Under the pieces are notes generated by a model. That model saw nothing but the letters and a program-made list of their open reading frames with translations. It did no database searches and was not told where the DNA came from. Source: Ectopseudomonas mendocina (GTDB lineage: Bacteria; Pseudomonadota; Gammaproteobacteria; Pseudomonadales; Pseudomonadaceae). Taken from it: a DNA stretch of 62,228 bases. Below, one piece after another: positions 20,925-29,213 of the stretch. Location of the stretch: assembly GCF_008041835.1 (NCBI RefSeq), contig NZ_VRYE01000013.1, forward strand, positions 1 to 62,228. The letters run 5' to 3'. Every line of letters begins with the position of its first letter. The first letter of the stretch is position 1. The position numbers were made by a program, and so were the translations under genes.

Positions 20925-21938
20925 ATGTCAGCCCCCTGGCCCGCACGCCGCAGCATCATCAGCATTCAGTTGCTCACCCAGCTGGGGCTGGACCTTGGCC
21001 TGAGCCTGGACGAATGCCTGCATGCAACAGACCTCAGCCCGGTGCAACTCACCCGCCTCAATGGCGACGTCGAAGCCCGCAGCGAGTTGCGCCTGATCGC
21101 CAACCTGATCGAGGCGCTGCCCGCAGTCGCAGACCTGGGCCTGCAGGCCGGTCGGCGCTACCACCTGACCACCTACGGCGCCTGGGGTTATGCCATTCTC
21201 AGCAGTGCCACGGTACGTCAGGCCGCCGAGTTGGGCCTGCGCTATCACGGCTTGACCTATGCTTTCACTGGCATCAGCCTGAATCTCGACAAGGCCGTCG
21301 CCCACCTGAATTTCGACGACGGCGCCCTGCCCCCGGCGCTGCGTGATTTCATCGTACAGCGCGACATGCTCGGCGCCATGGTGGTCGTGCGCGAGTTGCT
21401 CGGCACTCCGCTGCGGCTGCTGACCGTGGAACTACGCCAGGCCGCACCAGAGGATGTGTCGCCCTTCATCGCCGCCTTCGGCCAAGTGCCGCGCTTCGGT
21501 GCAGCGCGCAATCGCTTGGGCTTTGCCGCCGATCTGCTGGACAACCCACTGCCACGGGCCAACCCGCAACTGGTCAGCGCCTGCGAACAACAATGCCAGG
21601 CGCTGCTGACGCGTCATCAATGGCATCAGGGGCTGGCCGGGCGCGTGCGTCAGTTGCTGTTGCAGTCGCCAGGGCAGATAGCCGATATGGAGCGGATCGC
21701 AGAGCATCTGCACCTGAGCAGCCGCACCCTGCGTCGTCGTTTGCTCGATGAAGGCACCAGCTTCCGCGTTCTGCAGGACGAAATGCGCCAGGCGCTGGCT
21801 GAAGAGCTGCTGGCAGGCGGTGGCCTGAGCCTGGAAGAAATCGCCGAGCGCCTGGGTTATGGCGAACTGTCGAACTTCATCCATGCCTTCAAGCGCTGGA
21901 AAGGCATCACGCCGGGGCGTTATCAACGTGGCACCTAA
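20925..21938 (+). CDS. AraC family transcriptional regulator
   Basis: A 337-residue regulator with an N-terminal Arabinose_bd-like effector domain (about 20-200) and a C-terminal double HTH (LHLSSRTLRRRLLDEGTSF and LSLEEIAERLGYGELSNFIHAFKRW). It is divergent from the FMO operon and is the obvious candidate activator for it. The ATG at 20925 is the first codon consistent with the family start; upstream in-frame codons overlap the promoter of the FMO gene. Confidence 0.9.
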   Translation: MSAPWPARRSIISIQLLTQLGLDLGLSLDECLHATDLSPVQLTRLNGDVEARSELRLIANLIEALPAVADLGLQAGRRYHLTTYGAWGYAILSSATVRQAAELGLRYHGLTYAFTGISLNLDKAVAHLNFDDGALPPALRDFIVQRDMLGAMVVVRELLGTPLRLLTVELRQAAPEDVSPFIAAFGQVPRFGAARNRLGFAADLLDNPLPRANPQLVSACEQQCQALLTRHQWHQGLAGRVRQLLLQSPGQIADMERIAEHLHLSSRTLRRRLLDEGTSFRVLQDEMRQALAEELLAGGGLSLEEIAERLGYGELSNFIHAFKRWKGITPGRYQRGT

Positions 21939-21955
21939 GTGTTTGCGATGTCCCT

Positions 21956-22043
21956 GGTGCGCGCGACGCACCCTACCAAAAGCTCATCCGTCCGAACCTT
22001 GGCCCTCCGATACGCGCTTCATGTAGGGTGCGCCATGCGCACC
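21956..22043. repeat. Dispersed palindromic repeat (GTAGGGTGCGC family)
   Basis: GGTGCGCGCGACGCACCCTAC spans 21956-21976 and its near reverse complement starts GTAGGGTGCGCC at 22023-22043. It separates the AraC gene from alkA. The gene-like frame extending left from alkA runs through this repeat and is discounted. Confidence 0.65.
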
Positions 22044-22114
22044 GGCCAAGCCGTCAGAGTTTGAAAGTCATCTTCACGCTGACAAGGCCCGAGCGCCGCG
22101 CTAGGGTGCCAGCC

Positions 22115-22993
22115 ATGAACATCATCACCCTGCTTCTGCCCTATCAACCGCCCTGGGACTGGCAACAGTTCCACGGCCATTTCGCTCTGCGCGCAATTCC
22201 CGGGCTGGAGTCGCTGCGCGCGGACAGCTACAGCCGTGGCTTCAGCCTCGATGGCGCACCAGGCTGGTTCAGGGTCGCTCCGCTGCCTGGGCAGAACGCG
22301 CTGGAGTTGCGCTGTCGTCTGGCATCGCCCGCTCACCTTGACCTGCTCGAACAGCGCGTGCGGCGTATGTTCGATCTCGACTGCGAGCCCGCAGCCATCA
22401 CCCGTCACTTGAGCGCTGACCCACTGCTCGCCCCGCTGCTGCAGCGCAACCCCGGCCTGCGCCTGCCGGTGGCGTTCGATCCGTTCGAGCAGGCGGTGCG
22501 TGCCATCGTCGGTCAGCAGGTCACGGTCAAAGCAGCGGTGACCATCACCGGGCGCCTGCTGCAACGTCTCGGCACGCCGATCGAGACGCCGCAAACGCTG
22601 GGTATCAAGCGTCTGTTCCCGACGCCGCAGGCATTGGCCGAAGCTGATCTGACCGGTATTGGCATGCCCGGTAAACGCGTGCAGTGCCTGCAGTATTTTG
22701 CCGCGTGCATCGCCGAGGGCAGCCTGAAACTCGATCTTGAAGAAGGCAGCGCGGTGTTGATCGAACGCCTCTGCGCCCTGCCCGGCATCGGCCCGTGGAC
22801 CGCGGAGTATATCGCTCTGCGCGCCTTCGGTGAGGCCGATGCCTTTCCCGCCAGCGATCTGGGCCTGCTCAAGGCACCGGTTTGGGGAATCGGGGGCATC
22901 GATGCGCGGCGCCTGAAAGCCCGCGCGGAAGCCTGGCGACCGTGGCGGGCTTACGCTGCTGCGCATCTCTGGCACTGCTACTTGGGAGGCTGA
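22115..22993 (+). CDS. alkA: DNA-3-methyladenine glycosylase II
   Basis: A 292-residue base-excision repair glycosylase that removes alkylated purines. It has an AlkA N-terminal domain, then the helix-hairpin-helix LPGIGPWTAEYIALRA (about residue 225) followed by the catalytic Asp in FPASDLGL (the conserved Asp of the HhH-GPD motif). The FEQAVRAIVGQQVT motif is also typical. The ATG at 22115 is chosen over a GTG 87 bases upstream that lies in a repeat. The ogt gene follows 2 bp after its stop, so the two repair genes form an operon. Confidence 0.92.
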   Translation: MNIITLLLPYQPPWDWQQFHGHFALRAIPGLESLRADSYSRGFSLDGAPGWFRVAPLPGQNALELRCRLASPAHLDLLEQRVRRMFDLDCEPAAITRHLSADPLLAPLLQRNPGLRLPVAFDPFEQAVRAIVGQQVTVKAAVTITGRLLQRLGTPIETPQTLGIKRLFPTPQALAEADLTGIGMPGKRVQCLQYFAACIAEGSLKLDLEEGSAVLIERLCALPGIGPWTAEYIALRAFGEADAFPASDLGLLKAPVWGIGGIDARRLKARAEAWRPWRAYAAAHLWHCYLGG

Positions 22994-22995
22994 CC

Positions 22996-23493
22996 ATGCA
23001 TTACCGCCATCACGACAGCCCCATCGGGCCGCTGTTCATCGCAGGTGACGAAAGCGGCCTGCAACTGCTGCTGATGGAACTCGATAGCCGCCCCTGGCGC
23101 ATCGAAGACGGCTGGCAGCCCGCCAGCCGTGAGCTGGATGCCGTATGCCGCCAACTCGATGAATACTTCGCCGGCAAGCGTCAGCAGTTCGAACTGCGCC
23201 TGGCCCCCAGAGGCACGGCCTTTCAACAGGCAGTGTGGCAGGCACTGCAAGCGATTCCCTATGGCCGCACCTGCAGCTATTCGGAGCTGGCCCATGTCAT
23301 CGGCAAGCCGCAGGCCGTACGCGCGGTAGGCTCGGCCAACGGCGCCAACCCGATCTCCATCATCGTGCCCTGCCATCGCGTGATCGGCCGCAACGGCAGC
23401 CTGACCGGTTATGCCGGCGGCCTGCCGCGCAAGCAGCAGTTGCTGGAGCTTGAAGGCGTATTGCAGCCAAAGCAGGTACGGCTGCCTTTCTAG
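22996..23493 (+). CDS. ogt: Methylated-DNA--protein-cysteine methyltransferase
   Basis: A 165-residue suicide repair protein that transfers O6-alkyl groups from guanine to its own cysteine. The active site is IVPCHRVIGRNGSLTGYAGG, and the wing/recognition segment YSELAHVIGKPQAVRAVGSAN is present. There is no AraC-like Ada domain, so it is Ogt-type. It follows alkA by 2 bp with GGGAGGC in the preceding gene end as ribosome site. It uses a TAG stop not associated with a repeat. Confidence 0.92.
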   Translation: MHYRHHDSPIGPLFIAGDESGLQLLLMELDSRPWRIEDGWQPASRELDAVCRQLDEYFAGKRQQFELRLAPRGTAFQQAVWQALQAIPYGRTCSYSELAHVIGKPQAVRAVGSANGANPISIIVPCHRVIGRNGSLTGYAGGLPRKQQLLELEGVLQPKQVRLPF

Positions 23494-23494
23494 A

Positions 23495-24052
23495 TCAGGG
23501 CGCGCGGACGCGAGCCAGTGGCATAGCCTGCGGACGCAGCGGTAGAGGCAGGATCAAACCTTCGCCCGAGGCGGGGAAGATCCCGGTCAAGGCGGTGATG
23601 TTGACCTGATGGGAGATCAGCACCAGCGGTGCACCTTCAGGCAAGTCATTGATCAGGCGAATCAGCTCGGCGGTCTGCTCGGCGCCATCCTCGGGTTGCC
23701 CGAAGAACGAATCCAGCGCAGCGAAGGGTTGCACCGGGCCGAGCTGCATGCCGCTGGCGGTATCCAGCGCACGGCACCAACGGCTGCTGAGCAAACGTGG
23801 TCGCTCGATGCCTTGGCGCGCGAGCAGCTCGCCCCAGCGCCGAGCCTCGGCGCGCCCCTGATCGTTCAGGTTGCGCTGGGTTTCGCATTGCCCCAGACGA
23901 AAATTGGCCGGATCACCGGTACCCGGTGCAGTGGCATGGCGCATGAGCAGCACCGCGCGACCGTCGCGCAAGGCCTGCCAGGCATCGGTACTCTCTGCTG
24001 CTGCGCCCCAGAGCGGCAGTAGCAGCAGAGCCAACAGCCACGGGCGGCTCAC
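23495..24052 (-). CDS. Exported histidine phosphatase family protein
   Basis: A 185-residue protein with a signal peptide (MSRPWLLALLLLPLWGAAAES) and a histidine phosphatase core, RHA in VLLMRHATAPG and the second catalytic His in LISHQVNI. These exported branch-2-like phosphatases act in the periplasm on unknown phosphoesters. The start is GTG at 24052, overlapping the stop of the upstream small membrane protein gene by 4 bases (GTGA). Confidence 0.85.
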   Translation of the reverse strand: MSRPWLLALLLLPLWGAAAESTDAWQALRDGRAVLLMRHATAPGTGDPANFRLGQCETQRNLNDQGRAEARRWGELLARQGIERPRLLSSRWCRALDTASGMQLGPVQPFAALDSFFGQPEDGAEQTAELIRLINDLPEGAPLVLISHQVNITALTGIFPASGEGLILPLPLRPQAMPLARVRAP

Positions 24053-24240
24053 AATCTGACGTTACCGCGGGGCCCCATCAGCGCCCAGATGATCAAACCG
24101 AGCACCGGCAACAGCGCGATCAGCAAAATCCACAGGATCTTGATCCCGGTCTCGGCGTTGCTCTTGATCACGTTGATGATGGCCCAGATATCCAGGGCCA
24201 GGATGACCAGGCCAATCAGCCCGTTGAAGGTAGAACCCAT
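24049..24240 (-). CDS. Small PLDc_N-type membrane protein
   Basis: A 63-residue protein with two hydrophobic helices (residues about 6-24 and 33-52) separated by IKSNAETG. It matches the phospholipase-D N-terminal-like (PLDc_N) small proteins (WILLIALLPVLGLIIWALMGPR). It is an inner-membrane protein of unknown role, translationally coupled to the downstream histidine phosphatase gene. Confidence 0.8.
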   Translation of the reverse strand: MGSTFNGLIGLVILALDIWAIINVIKSNAETGIKILWILLIALLPVLGLIIWALMGPRGNVRL

Positions 24241-24301
24241 GACGACACTCCTGTCTGAAAGGTTGCCTGCATAGGATAGTCGGCGCCATGCGCCGGTTCC
24301 C

Positions 24302-24841
24302 TCACGCCTCCAGCCGAGGGAAACGGCTGGCGATATCGCCGCCGGTGCGCTCCGGCGTCTCGTCGCTCTGGCTCAGGCGCAGCACCAGCGCATGCGGCTC
24401 CTCGCCCAGGTCGAACCAGTGAGGGGTGCCAGCCGGCAAGGTCAGCAAATCACCACGCTCACCTTGCAGCAGATAGACGTAGTCATTCAGATGCACGGCG
24501 AGCTGAGCGAACCCACCGATGAACAACCAGGCGCAGGTAGAAGCCTGCACCTGCTCATCCAGGTAACGCGCTCGCAACTCCAGCTTCTGCGGATGGTTGC
24601 GCTGCAGGTTGAACAACTCCTGCTGCACATGGCCTTCTCTACCCATGAATGCCTGCAACCACAGACCACAGGCCGCATCGAACTCGGCCTGCTCGCAGCC
24701 CGGGCGCAGCGTGGCCGGCAGCTCCACCCGACGATAGTCGATGCCCGCCGCTGCCAGGGTGCTGGCGATGTCATCGGCATGGTTCAGTATCTTGTTCGGC
24801 AGTTCCGGTGAGGTGTGCAGGTGGACGGCGAGGCTGCTCAT
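24302..24841 (-). CDS. Acireductone dioxygenase homologue lacking metal ligands
   Basis: A 179-residue cupin of the same length as Klebsiella acireductone dioxygenase, with clear homology at both ends (NKILNHADDIASTLA, DLLTLPAGTPHWFDLGEEP, DIASRFPRLEA). Active enzymes bind Fe or Ni through His96, His98, Glu102 and His140 (H-T/x-H-x3-E). Here residues 96-102 read EQVQAST, so the first three ligands are Glu, Val and Thr, and only the last His (His141, in TPHWFD) remains. It therefore should not bind metal or perform the methionine-salvage oxygenation. The fold and the frame are intact, which suggests a retained non-enzymatic role. No other salvage genes are adjacent. An MFS transporter gene lies immediately upstream on the same strand. 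Confidence 0.8.
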   Translation of the reverse strand: MSSLAVHLHTSPELPNKILNHADDIASTLAAAGIDYRRVELPATLRPGCEQAEFDAACGLWLQAFMGREGHVQQELFNLQRNHPQKLELRARYLDEQVQASTCAWLFIGGFAQLAVHLNDYVYLLQGERGDLLTLPAGTPHWFDLGEEPHALVLRLSQSDETPERTGGDIASRFPRLEA

Positions 24842-24857
24842 GAAGGGTTCACTCGAT

Positions 24858-26009
24858 TCAGGGCTGCTCGGGCGGCAGACGGGTGGCAATGATGAAGGCT
24901 GCGAGCAAGGCTACCAGACTGGCGATGGCGAAGGTCCAGGCCGGCCCCAGCCCCTTCCAGCTGTAACCGGCATAAAGCGCCCCGAAGGCGCCGCCGATAC
25001 CGGCCAGGCTGGCGTAGAGCGCCTGCCCCTGGCCTTGCTGACGATCGGCGAAACTGCGCTGCACGAAGTGGATGCAGGCGGCATGGAACGCGCCGAAGGT
25101 AGCAGCGTGCATGCACTGCGCCAGCAGCAGCACAGGCAGATACTGCGCCAGGTTGCCCAACAGCAGCCAGCGCACGGCGGTGATCAGGAAGCTGGCCAAC
25201 AATACCGCGCGCAGCGAATAGCGCTGCAGCAGCCGCGCCATGACCAGGAACAGCAGAATCTCCGCCACCACCCCCAGCGCCCAGAACAGCCCGATGGCGC
25301 CGCGACTGTAGCCAACGCCCTCCAGGTGCAAAGTGAGAAACGTGTAGTACGGGCCGTTGCTCAGCTGCATCAGCCCAACGCAGATGTAGAACGCGAGAAT
25401 GCCGGGGCGGCGCAATTGGCGCAGAAACCCCTCCGGCTCCAACGTGTTCGGGCGCAGCACAGGCTGCGCATTGGGCACCCAGAAACTGCTGACCACGATA
25501 CCGGCCATGATCGCCACCAGCGCAGCCGGATAGGCGTCCAGACTGAGCCACTCGAACAGCAGGCCGAGACCGACCACGGCGACGATGAAACCGATGCTGC
25601 CCCATAGGCGAATCTGGCTGTAGCGCGCCGCCTGTTCACGCAGATGGGCCAGGGTGATGACTTCGAACTGCGGCAGCACCGCATGCCAGAAGAAAGCGTG
25701 GGTGGCCATGATCAGCGCCAGCCAGGCGTAGCTTTGGCTGAAGAAGATGCCGGCGAAGCAAGCCAGCGTACAAAGCGCCCCGAAGCGCACGATGAGCAGG
25801 CGCTGGCCGGTGTAGTCACCCAGCCAGCCCCACAGATTCGGCGCCACGCAGCGCATCAGCATGGGAATGGCGATCAGCTCGCCGATGCGCGCCGGGGAAA
25901 AGCCCAGGTGGTCGAAGTACAGCGCCAGGAATGGCGCCGTCCCCCCGAGCAGGGCGAAGTAGAAGAAGTAGAAACCGGACAGCCGCCAGTACGGCAGTGC
26001 CGCGCTCAT
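24858..26009 (-). CDS. MFS transporter (HcaT/NHS-like)
   Basis: A 383-residue inner-membrane protein with 12 predicted helices. It begins MSAALPYWRLSGFYFFYFALLGGTAP as in the 3-phenylpropionate/nucleoside:H+ symporter branch of the MFS, and the PTYFYFD-like loop appears as FLALYFDHLGFS. The substrate is not known. It begins 13 bp after the aroC stop, placing aroC, mfs and the ARD homologue in one minus-strand run. In P. aeruginosa the same MFS gene also neighbours aroC. Confidence 0.85.
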   Translation of the reverse strand: MSAALPYWRLSGFYFFYFALLGGTAPFLALYFDHLGFSPARIGELIAIPMLMRCVAPNLWGWLGDYTGQRLLIVRFGALCTLACFAGIFFSQSYAWLALIMATHAFFWHAVLPQFEVITLAHLREQAARYSQIRLWGSIGFIVAVVGLGLLFEWLSLDAYPAALVAIMAGIVVSSFWVPNAQPVLRPNTLEPEGFLRQLRRPGILAFYICVGLMQLSNGPYYTFLTLHLEGVGYSRGAIGLFWALGVVAEILLFLVMARLLQRYSLRAVLLASFLITAVRWLLLGNLAQYLPVLLLAQCMHAATFGAFHAACIHFVQRSFADRQQGQGQALYASLAGIGGAFGALYAGYSWKGLGPAWTFAIASLVALLAAFIIATRLPPEQP

Positions 26010-26022
26010 GCCGCCGCCCGGC

Positions 26023-27114
26023 TCACAGTTGTGGCAGCACCGGCGTGGTGACGCGCACGTCGGCGTTCTGTCCACGGTGACGCAGCAGGTGATCCATAAG
26101 CACGATGGCCATCATAGCCTCGGCAATCGGCGTGGCGCGGATGCCGACGCAAGGGTCGTGACGACCCTTGGTGATCACGTCCACCGGATTGCCGTCGACG
26201 TCGATGGAACGCCCCGGTGTGGTGATGCTGGAGGTCGGCTTGAGCGCCAGGTGGGCTACGATAGGCTGGCCGCTGGAGATGCCGCCGAGGATGCCGCCGG
26301 CGTTGTTGGAGAGGAAACCTTCCGGGGTCAGTTCGTCACGGTGCTCGGTGCCGCGCTGGGCGACGCAGGCGAAGCCGGCGCCGATCTCCACGCCCTTGAC
26401 CGCGTTGATGCTCATCAAGGCATGGGCCAGTTCGGCGTCGAGGCGGTCGAAGATCGGCTCGCCGAGCCCTGGCATCACCCCTTCGGCAACCACGGTGATC
26501 TTCGCGCCGACCGAATCCTGGTCACGGCGCAGCTGATCCATGTAGGCCTCGAGTTCCGGCACCTTGTCCGGATCGGGACTGAAGAAGGCGTTCTCTTCCA
26601 CCGAATCCCAGGTCTTGAACGGGATTTCGATGGGGCCGAGCTGGCTCATGTAGCCACGTATGACGATGCCCTGGCTGGCCAGGTACTTCTTGGCGATGGC
26701 CCCGGCCGCCACGCGCATAGCGGTCTCGCGCGCCGAACTACGGCCACCGCCACGGTAGTCGCGGATGCCGTACTTGTGGTGGTAGGTGTAGTCGGCATGG
26801 GCCGGGCGGAACAGATCCTTGATCGCCGAATAGTCCTTGGACTTCTGGTCGGTGTTGCGGATCAGCAGGCCGATGGCGCAGCCGGTAGTCTTGCCCTCGA
26901 ACACGCCGGAGAGGATTTCCACCTCGTCGGCTTCCTGGCGCTGCGTGGTGTGGCGGCTGGTGCCCGGCTTGCGCCGGTCGAGGTCGCGCTGCAGGTCTTC
27001 CAGGGAAATCTCGACACCGGGAGGGCAACCGTCGACGATGGCGACCAGCGCCGGGCCATGGCTTTCGCCAGCGGTGGTGACGGTGAACAGCTTGCCGTAG
27101 GTATTGCCGGACAT
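26023..27114 (-). CDS. aroC: Chorismate synthase
   Basis: A 363-residue enzyme that forms chorismate from 5-enolpyruvylshikimate 3-phosphate, last step of the shikimate pathway, needing reduced FMN. Signatures [37 protein letters not shown] and [15 protein letters not shown] are all present. The ATG at 27114 gives the canonical [10 protein letters not shown] start; upstream in-frame codons lie in the divergent promoter region. Confidence 0.97.
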   Translation of the reverse strand: MSGNTYGKLFTVTTAGESHGPALVAIVDGCPPGVEISLEDLQRDLDRRKPGTSRHTTQRQEADEVEILSGVFEGKTTGCAIGLLIRNTDQKSKDYSAIKDLFRPAHADYTYHHKYGIRDYRGGGRSSARETAMRVAAGAIAKKYLASQGIVIRGYMSQLGPIEIPFKTWDSVEENAFFSPDPDKVPELEAYMDQLRRDQDSVGAKITVVAEGVMPGLGEPIFDRLDAELAHALMSINAVKGVEIGAGFACVAQRGTEHRDELTPEGFLSNNAGGILGGISSGQPIVAHLALKPTSSITTPGRSIDVDGNPVDVITKGRHDPCVGIRATPIAEAMMAIVLMDHLLRHRGQNADVRVTTPVLPQL

Positions 27115-27268
27115 GGGAAGACGCTCCGCGAGATTCAGCATCGGCCTGCCACTGCGCAGGCCAGATTCACAAGGTGGGCGAGTATACCTGCCACCTACTT
27201 GCAGTTCACCCCGAACCTTGGTCATTCGAACGTGTCCAATGCCAACCTGCCACTACCCTACCCTCATC

Positions 27269-28231
27269 ATGCTGCGAGCCCTGCTCTTGTCCCTCACCCT
27301 GATCACCGGCCTGGCCCAGGCCAGCACCACCCGGCAACTACCCATCAGCCTCGACACCGACCAGGGCACCCTGTACGGCAGCCTGCTGGTGCCACAAAGC
27401 GACAAGCCGGTGCCGGTGGCGCTGCTGATCGCCGGCTCCGGCCCCACTGACCGCGACGGCAACAATCCCGAGGGTGGTCATAACGATGCGCTGAAGAAAC
27501 TGGCGCAGGTGCTGGCGCACAACGGCATCGCCAGCCTGCGCTACGACAAGCGCGGCGTGGCAGCCAGCCGTGCCGCGACGCCGGATGAGAAGGAGCTCAG
27601 CGTCGAGCGCTACGTGGCCGACGCTGAAGGTTGGGCCAGGCTGCTCCGGGACGATCCACGCTTCGACCGGCTGATTCTCATCGGCCACAGCGAGGGCGCG
27701 CTGATCGCCAGTCTGGCAGCACCCGCCAGCCAGGCCGACGCGCTGGTGTCGATTGCCGGCCCCGCCTACCCCATCGGCCAGGTGCTCGACATGCAACTGG
27801 CCACACGCCTGCCGCCGCCGTTGCTGGCCGAGAGCCGGCACATCCTCGCCAACCTGATCCGCGGCACACTGCAACCGCAAGTGCCCGAGGAGCTGCAAGC
27901 GATCTATCGCCCCAGCGTGCAGCCCTACCTGATCAGCCTGCTGCGCCAGAATCCGGCAGCGAACTTCGCCGCGCTGCAGATTCCCGCCTTGATCGTGCAG
28001 GGCACCCACGATGCCCAGGTCAGCCCGGATAACGCCAACGTGCTCAAACAGGCCAGACCCGATGCGGAACTGGCGATGATCGCGGGCATGAACCACGTCA
28101 TGCGCATCACCCCGGCGCCCTGGAACGAACAGCTGGCGTCCTACGACGATCCGCAGCTACCCTTGGCCCGTGCGCTGGGCGAACGGATCCTGTCCTTTAT
28201 TCGCTCCAGTGCTGAGGAAAATGGCCGATAA
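27269..28231 (+). CDS. Exported alpha/beta hydrolase
   Basis: A 320-residue serine hydrolase with a signal peptide (MLRALLLSLTLITGLAQAS). The nucleophile elbow is GHSEGALIASL (about residue 140), the oxyanion region AGSGPTDRDGN, and the catalytic Asp and His lie in VQGTHDAQVS and MNHVMRI. Members of this group are periplasmic esterases of unknown substrate. The ATG at 27269 directly precedes the signal peptide. It is divergent from aroC and co-oriented with the next gene, which begins 36 bp after its stop. Confidence 0.88.
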   Translation: MLRALLLSLTLITGLAQASTTRQLPISLDTDQGTLYGSLLVPQSDKPVPVALLIAGSGPTDRDGNNPEGGHNDALKKLAQVLAHNGIASLRYDKRGVAASRAATPDEKELSVERYVADAEGWARLLRDDPRFDRLILIGHSEGALIASLAAPASQADALVSIAGPAYPIGQVLDMQLATRLPPPLLAESRHILANLIRGTLQPQVPEELQAIYRPSVQPYLISLLRQNPAANFAALQIPALIVQGTHDAQVSPDNANVLKQARPDAELAMIAGMNHVMRITPAPWNEQLASYDDPQLPLARALGERILSFIRSSAEENGR

Positions 28232-28267
28232 CGCATCGTAGGCCACCGAACGGTACACAGGACGCCC

Positions 28268-29068
28268 ATGAGCGAAAACCCAGCCCCGCAGGCACCAGCG
28301 CCAGATGCCGAAGCTGCGACAAGCGAAACGCCTGCCGCGCCGCATCCCTGGGCGGACCTGCCAGCCGAGCAATTCAGCCTGCTGCGTCTGGCGCCACTGC
28401 CCGTCGACCGGGAAACCGGTCCGCGGCCGCTGCGCTTCGTCCAGCTTGGCCGGGTGGAACGCCACGCCAAAGACACGAGCCTGCTGCGCCTGACCATCCA
28501 GGTGCCCGGCCAACGTCTGCATCGCCAGCAGAACCTGCTGGAGGTCTGGGCCGACCACCAGCGCAAGGAGGTTCGCTTCGGCCCGGACAAGGGCCTCAGC
28601 GTGGAGCCGGCCAATCGCGGCCTGGGGCGCTTTCTCATGGCCCAGGGCATTGCCTGGGCGCGCAAGCAGTACGCGCACTATCAGGTCGAGGGCGCCGCCC
28701 TGCCGACCAAGGACAATTTCAACGACGCCGCCCGCGCCCGCCGTGACCACGCGCTGAAGGCGCAGGGTTTCACCATCGAGTACAGCGACCCGTTGCAACT
28801 CAAGCCCTTCTACAGCGCACCGCGCGTCAGCTCGCTGCATGGCGACTGGCATGCCGAGAAGGTACAGATCATCGAGTTGCTGGACGCCGCGGCGATGCTG
28901 CAGCAGGCCGACCAGACGCTGCAGGAGCAGGACGTCAAACTGCGCAAGCTGGAAGATCGGCTCGAGCGTCTCAAGCGTGAAGACAGTGGCCTGCGCTTCA
29001 CCATCACCTGCCTGGTGGCGTTCAGCCTGTTTCAGGCAGGCCTGCTGATCTGGATCGCCACACGCTGA
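28268..29068 (+). CDS. Tail-anchored protein with a GNAT-like region and coiled coil
   Basis: A 266-residue protein with no confident family. Residues 1-35 are Pro/Ala-rich and disordered. The middle contains a segment reading like acetyltransferase motif A (NRGLGRFLMAQGIAWARKQY) followed about 25 residues later by an ARARRDHALKAQGF helix similar to the GNAT C-terminal motif. Residues about 195-240 are heptad-rich (LLDAAAMLQQADQTLQ, VKLRKLEDRLERLKRE). The protein ends with one membrane helix (TCLVAFSLFQAGLLIWIATR). The topology suggests a cytosolic domain tethered to the inner membrane by its C-terminus. It is conserved next to aroC in P. aeruginosa as far as I recall. Function is unknown. 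Confidence 0.75.
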   Translation: MSENPAPQAPAPDAEAATSETPAAPHPWADLPAEQFSLLRLAPLPVDRETGPRPLRFVQLGRVERHAKDTSLLRLTIQVPGQRLHRQQNLLEVWADHQRKEVRFGPDKGLSVEPANRGLGRFLMAQGIAWARKQYAHYQVEGAALPTKDNFNDAARARRDHALKAQGFTIEYSDPLQLKPFYSAPRVSSLHGDWHAEKVQIIELLDAAAMLQQADQTLQEQDVKLRKLEDRLERLKREDSGLRFTITCLVAFSLFQAGLLIWIATR

Positions 29069-29072
29069 TTCA

Positions 29073-29203
29073 TCGCGGCTGAAGCCGCTCCTACAGCCCG
29101 TAGGGTGGATCGCGCTCTATCGATCCACCGTGGTGGTGGATGTAAAAAGCGACATCCACCCTACGCAACTAAGCGCCCCCTGTAGGAGCGGCTTCAGCCG
29201 CGA
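29073..29203. repeat. Nested palindromic repeat between convergent genes
   Basis: The outer arms are perfect 23-bp reverse complements (29073-29095 and 29181-29203; core TGTAGGAGCGGCTTCAGCCG). Inside lies a second palindrome with ends GTAGGGTGGAT (29100-29110) and ATCCACCCTAC (29154-29164). The element fills the whole gap between the convergent hypothetical gene and prmB. Confidence 0.75.
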
Positions 29204-29213
29204 AAAATATCGA

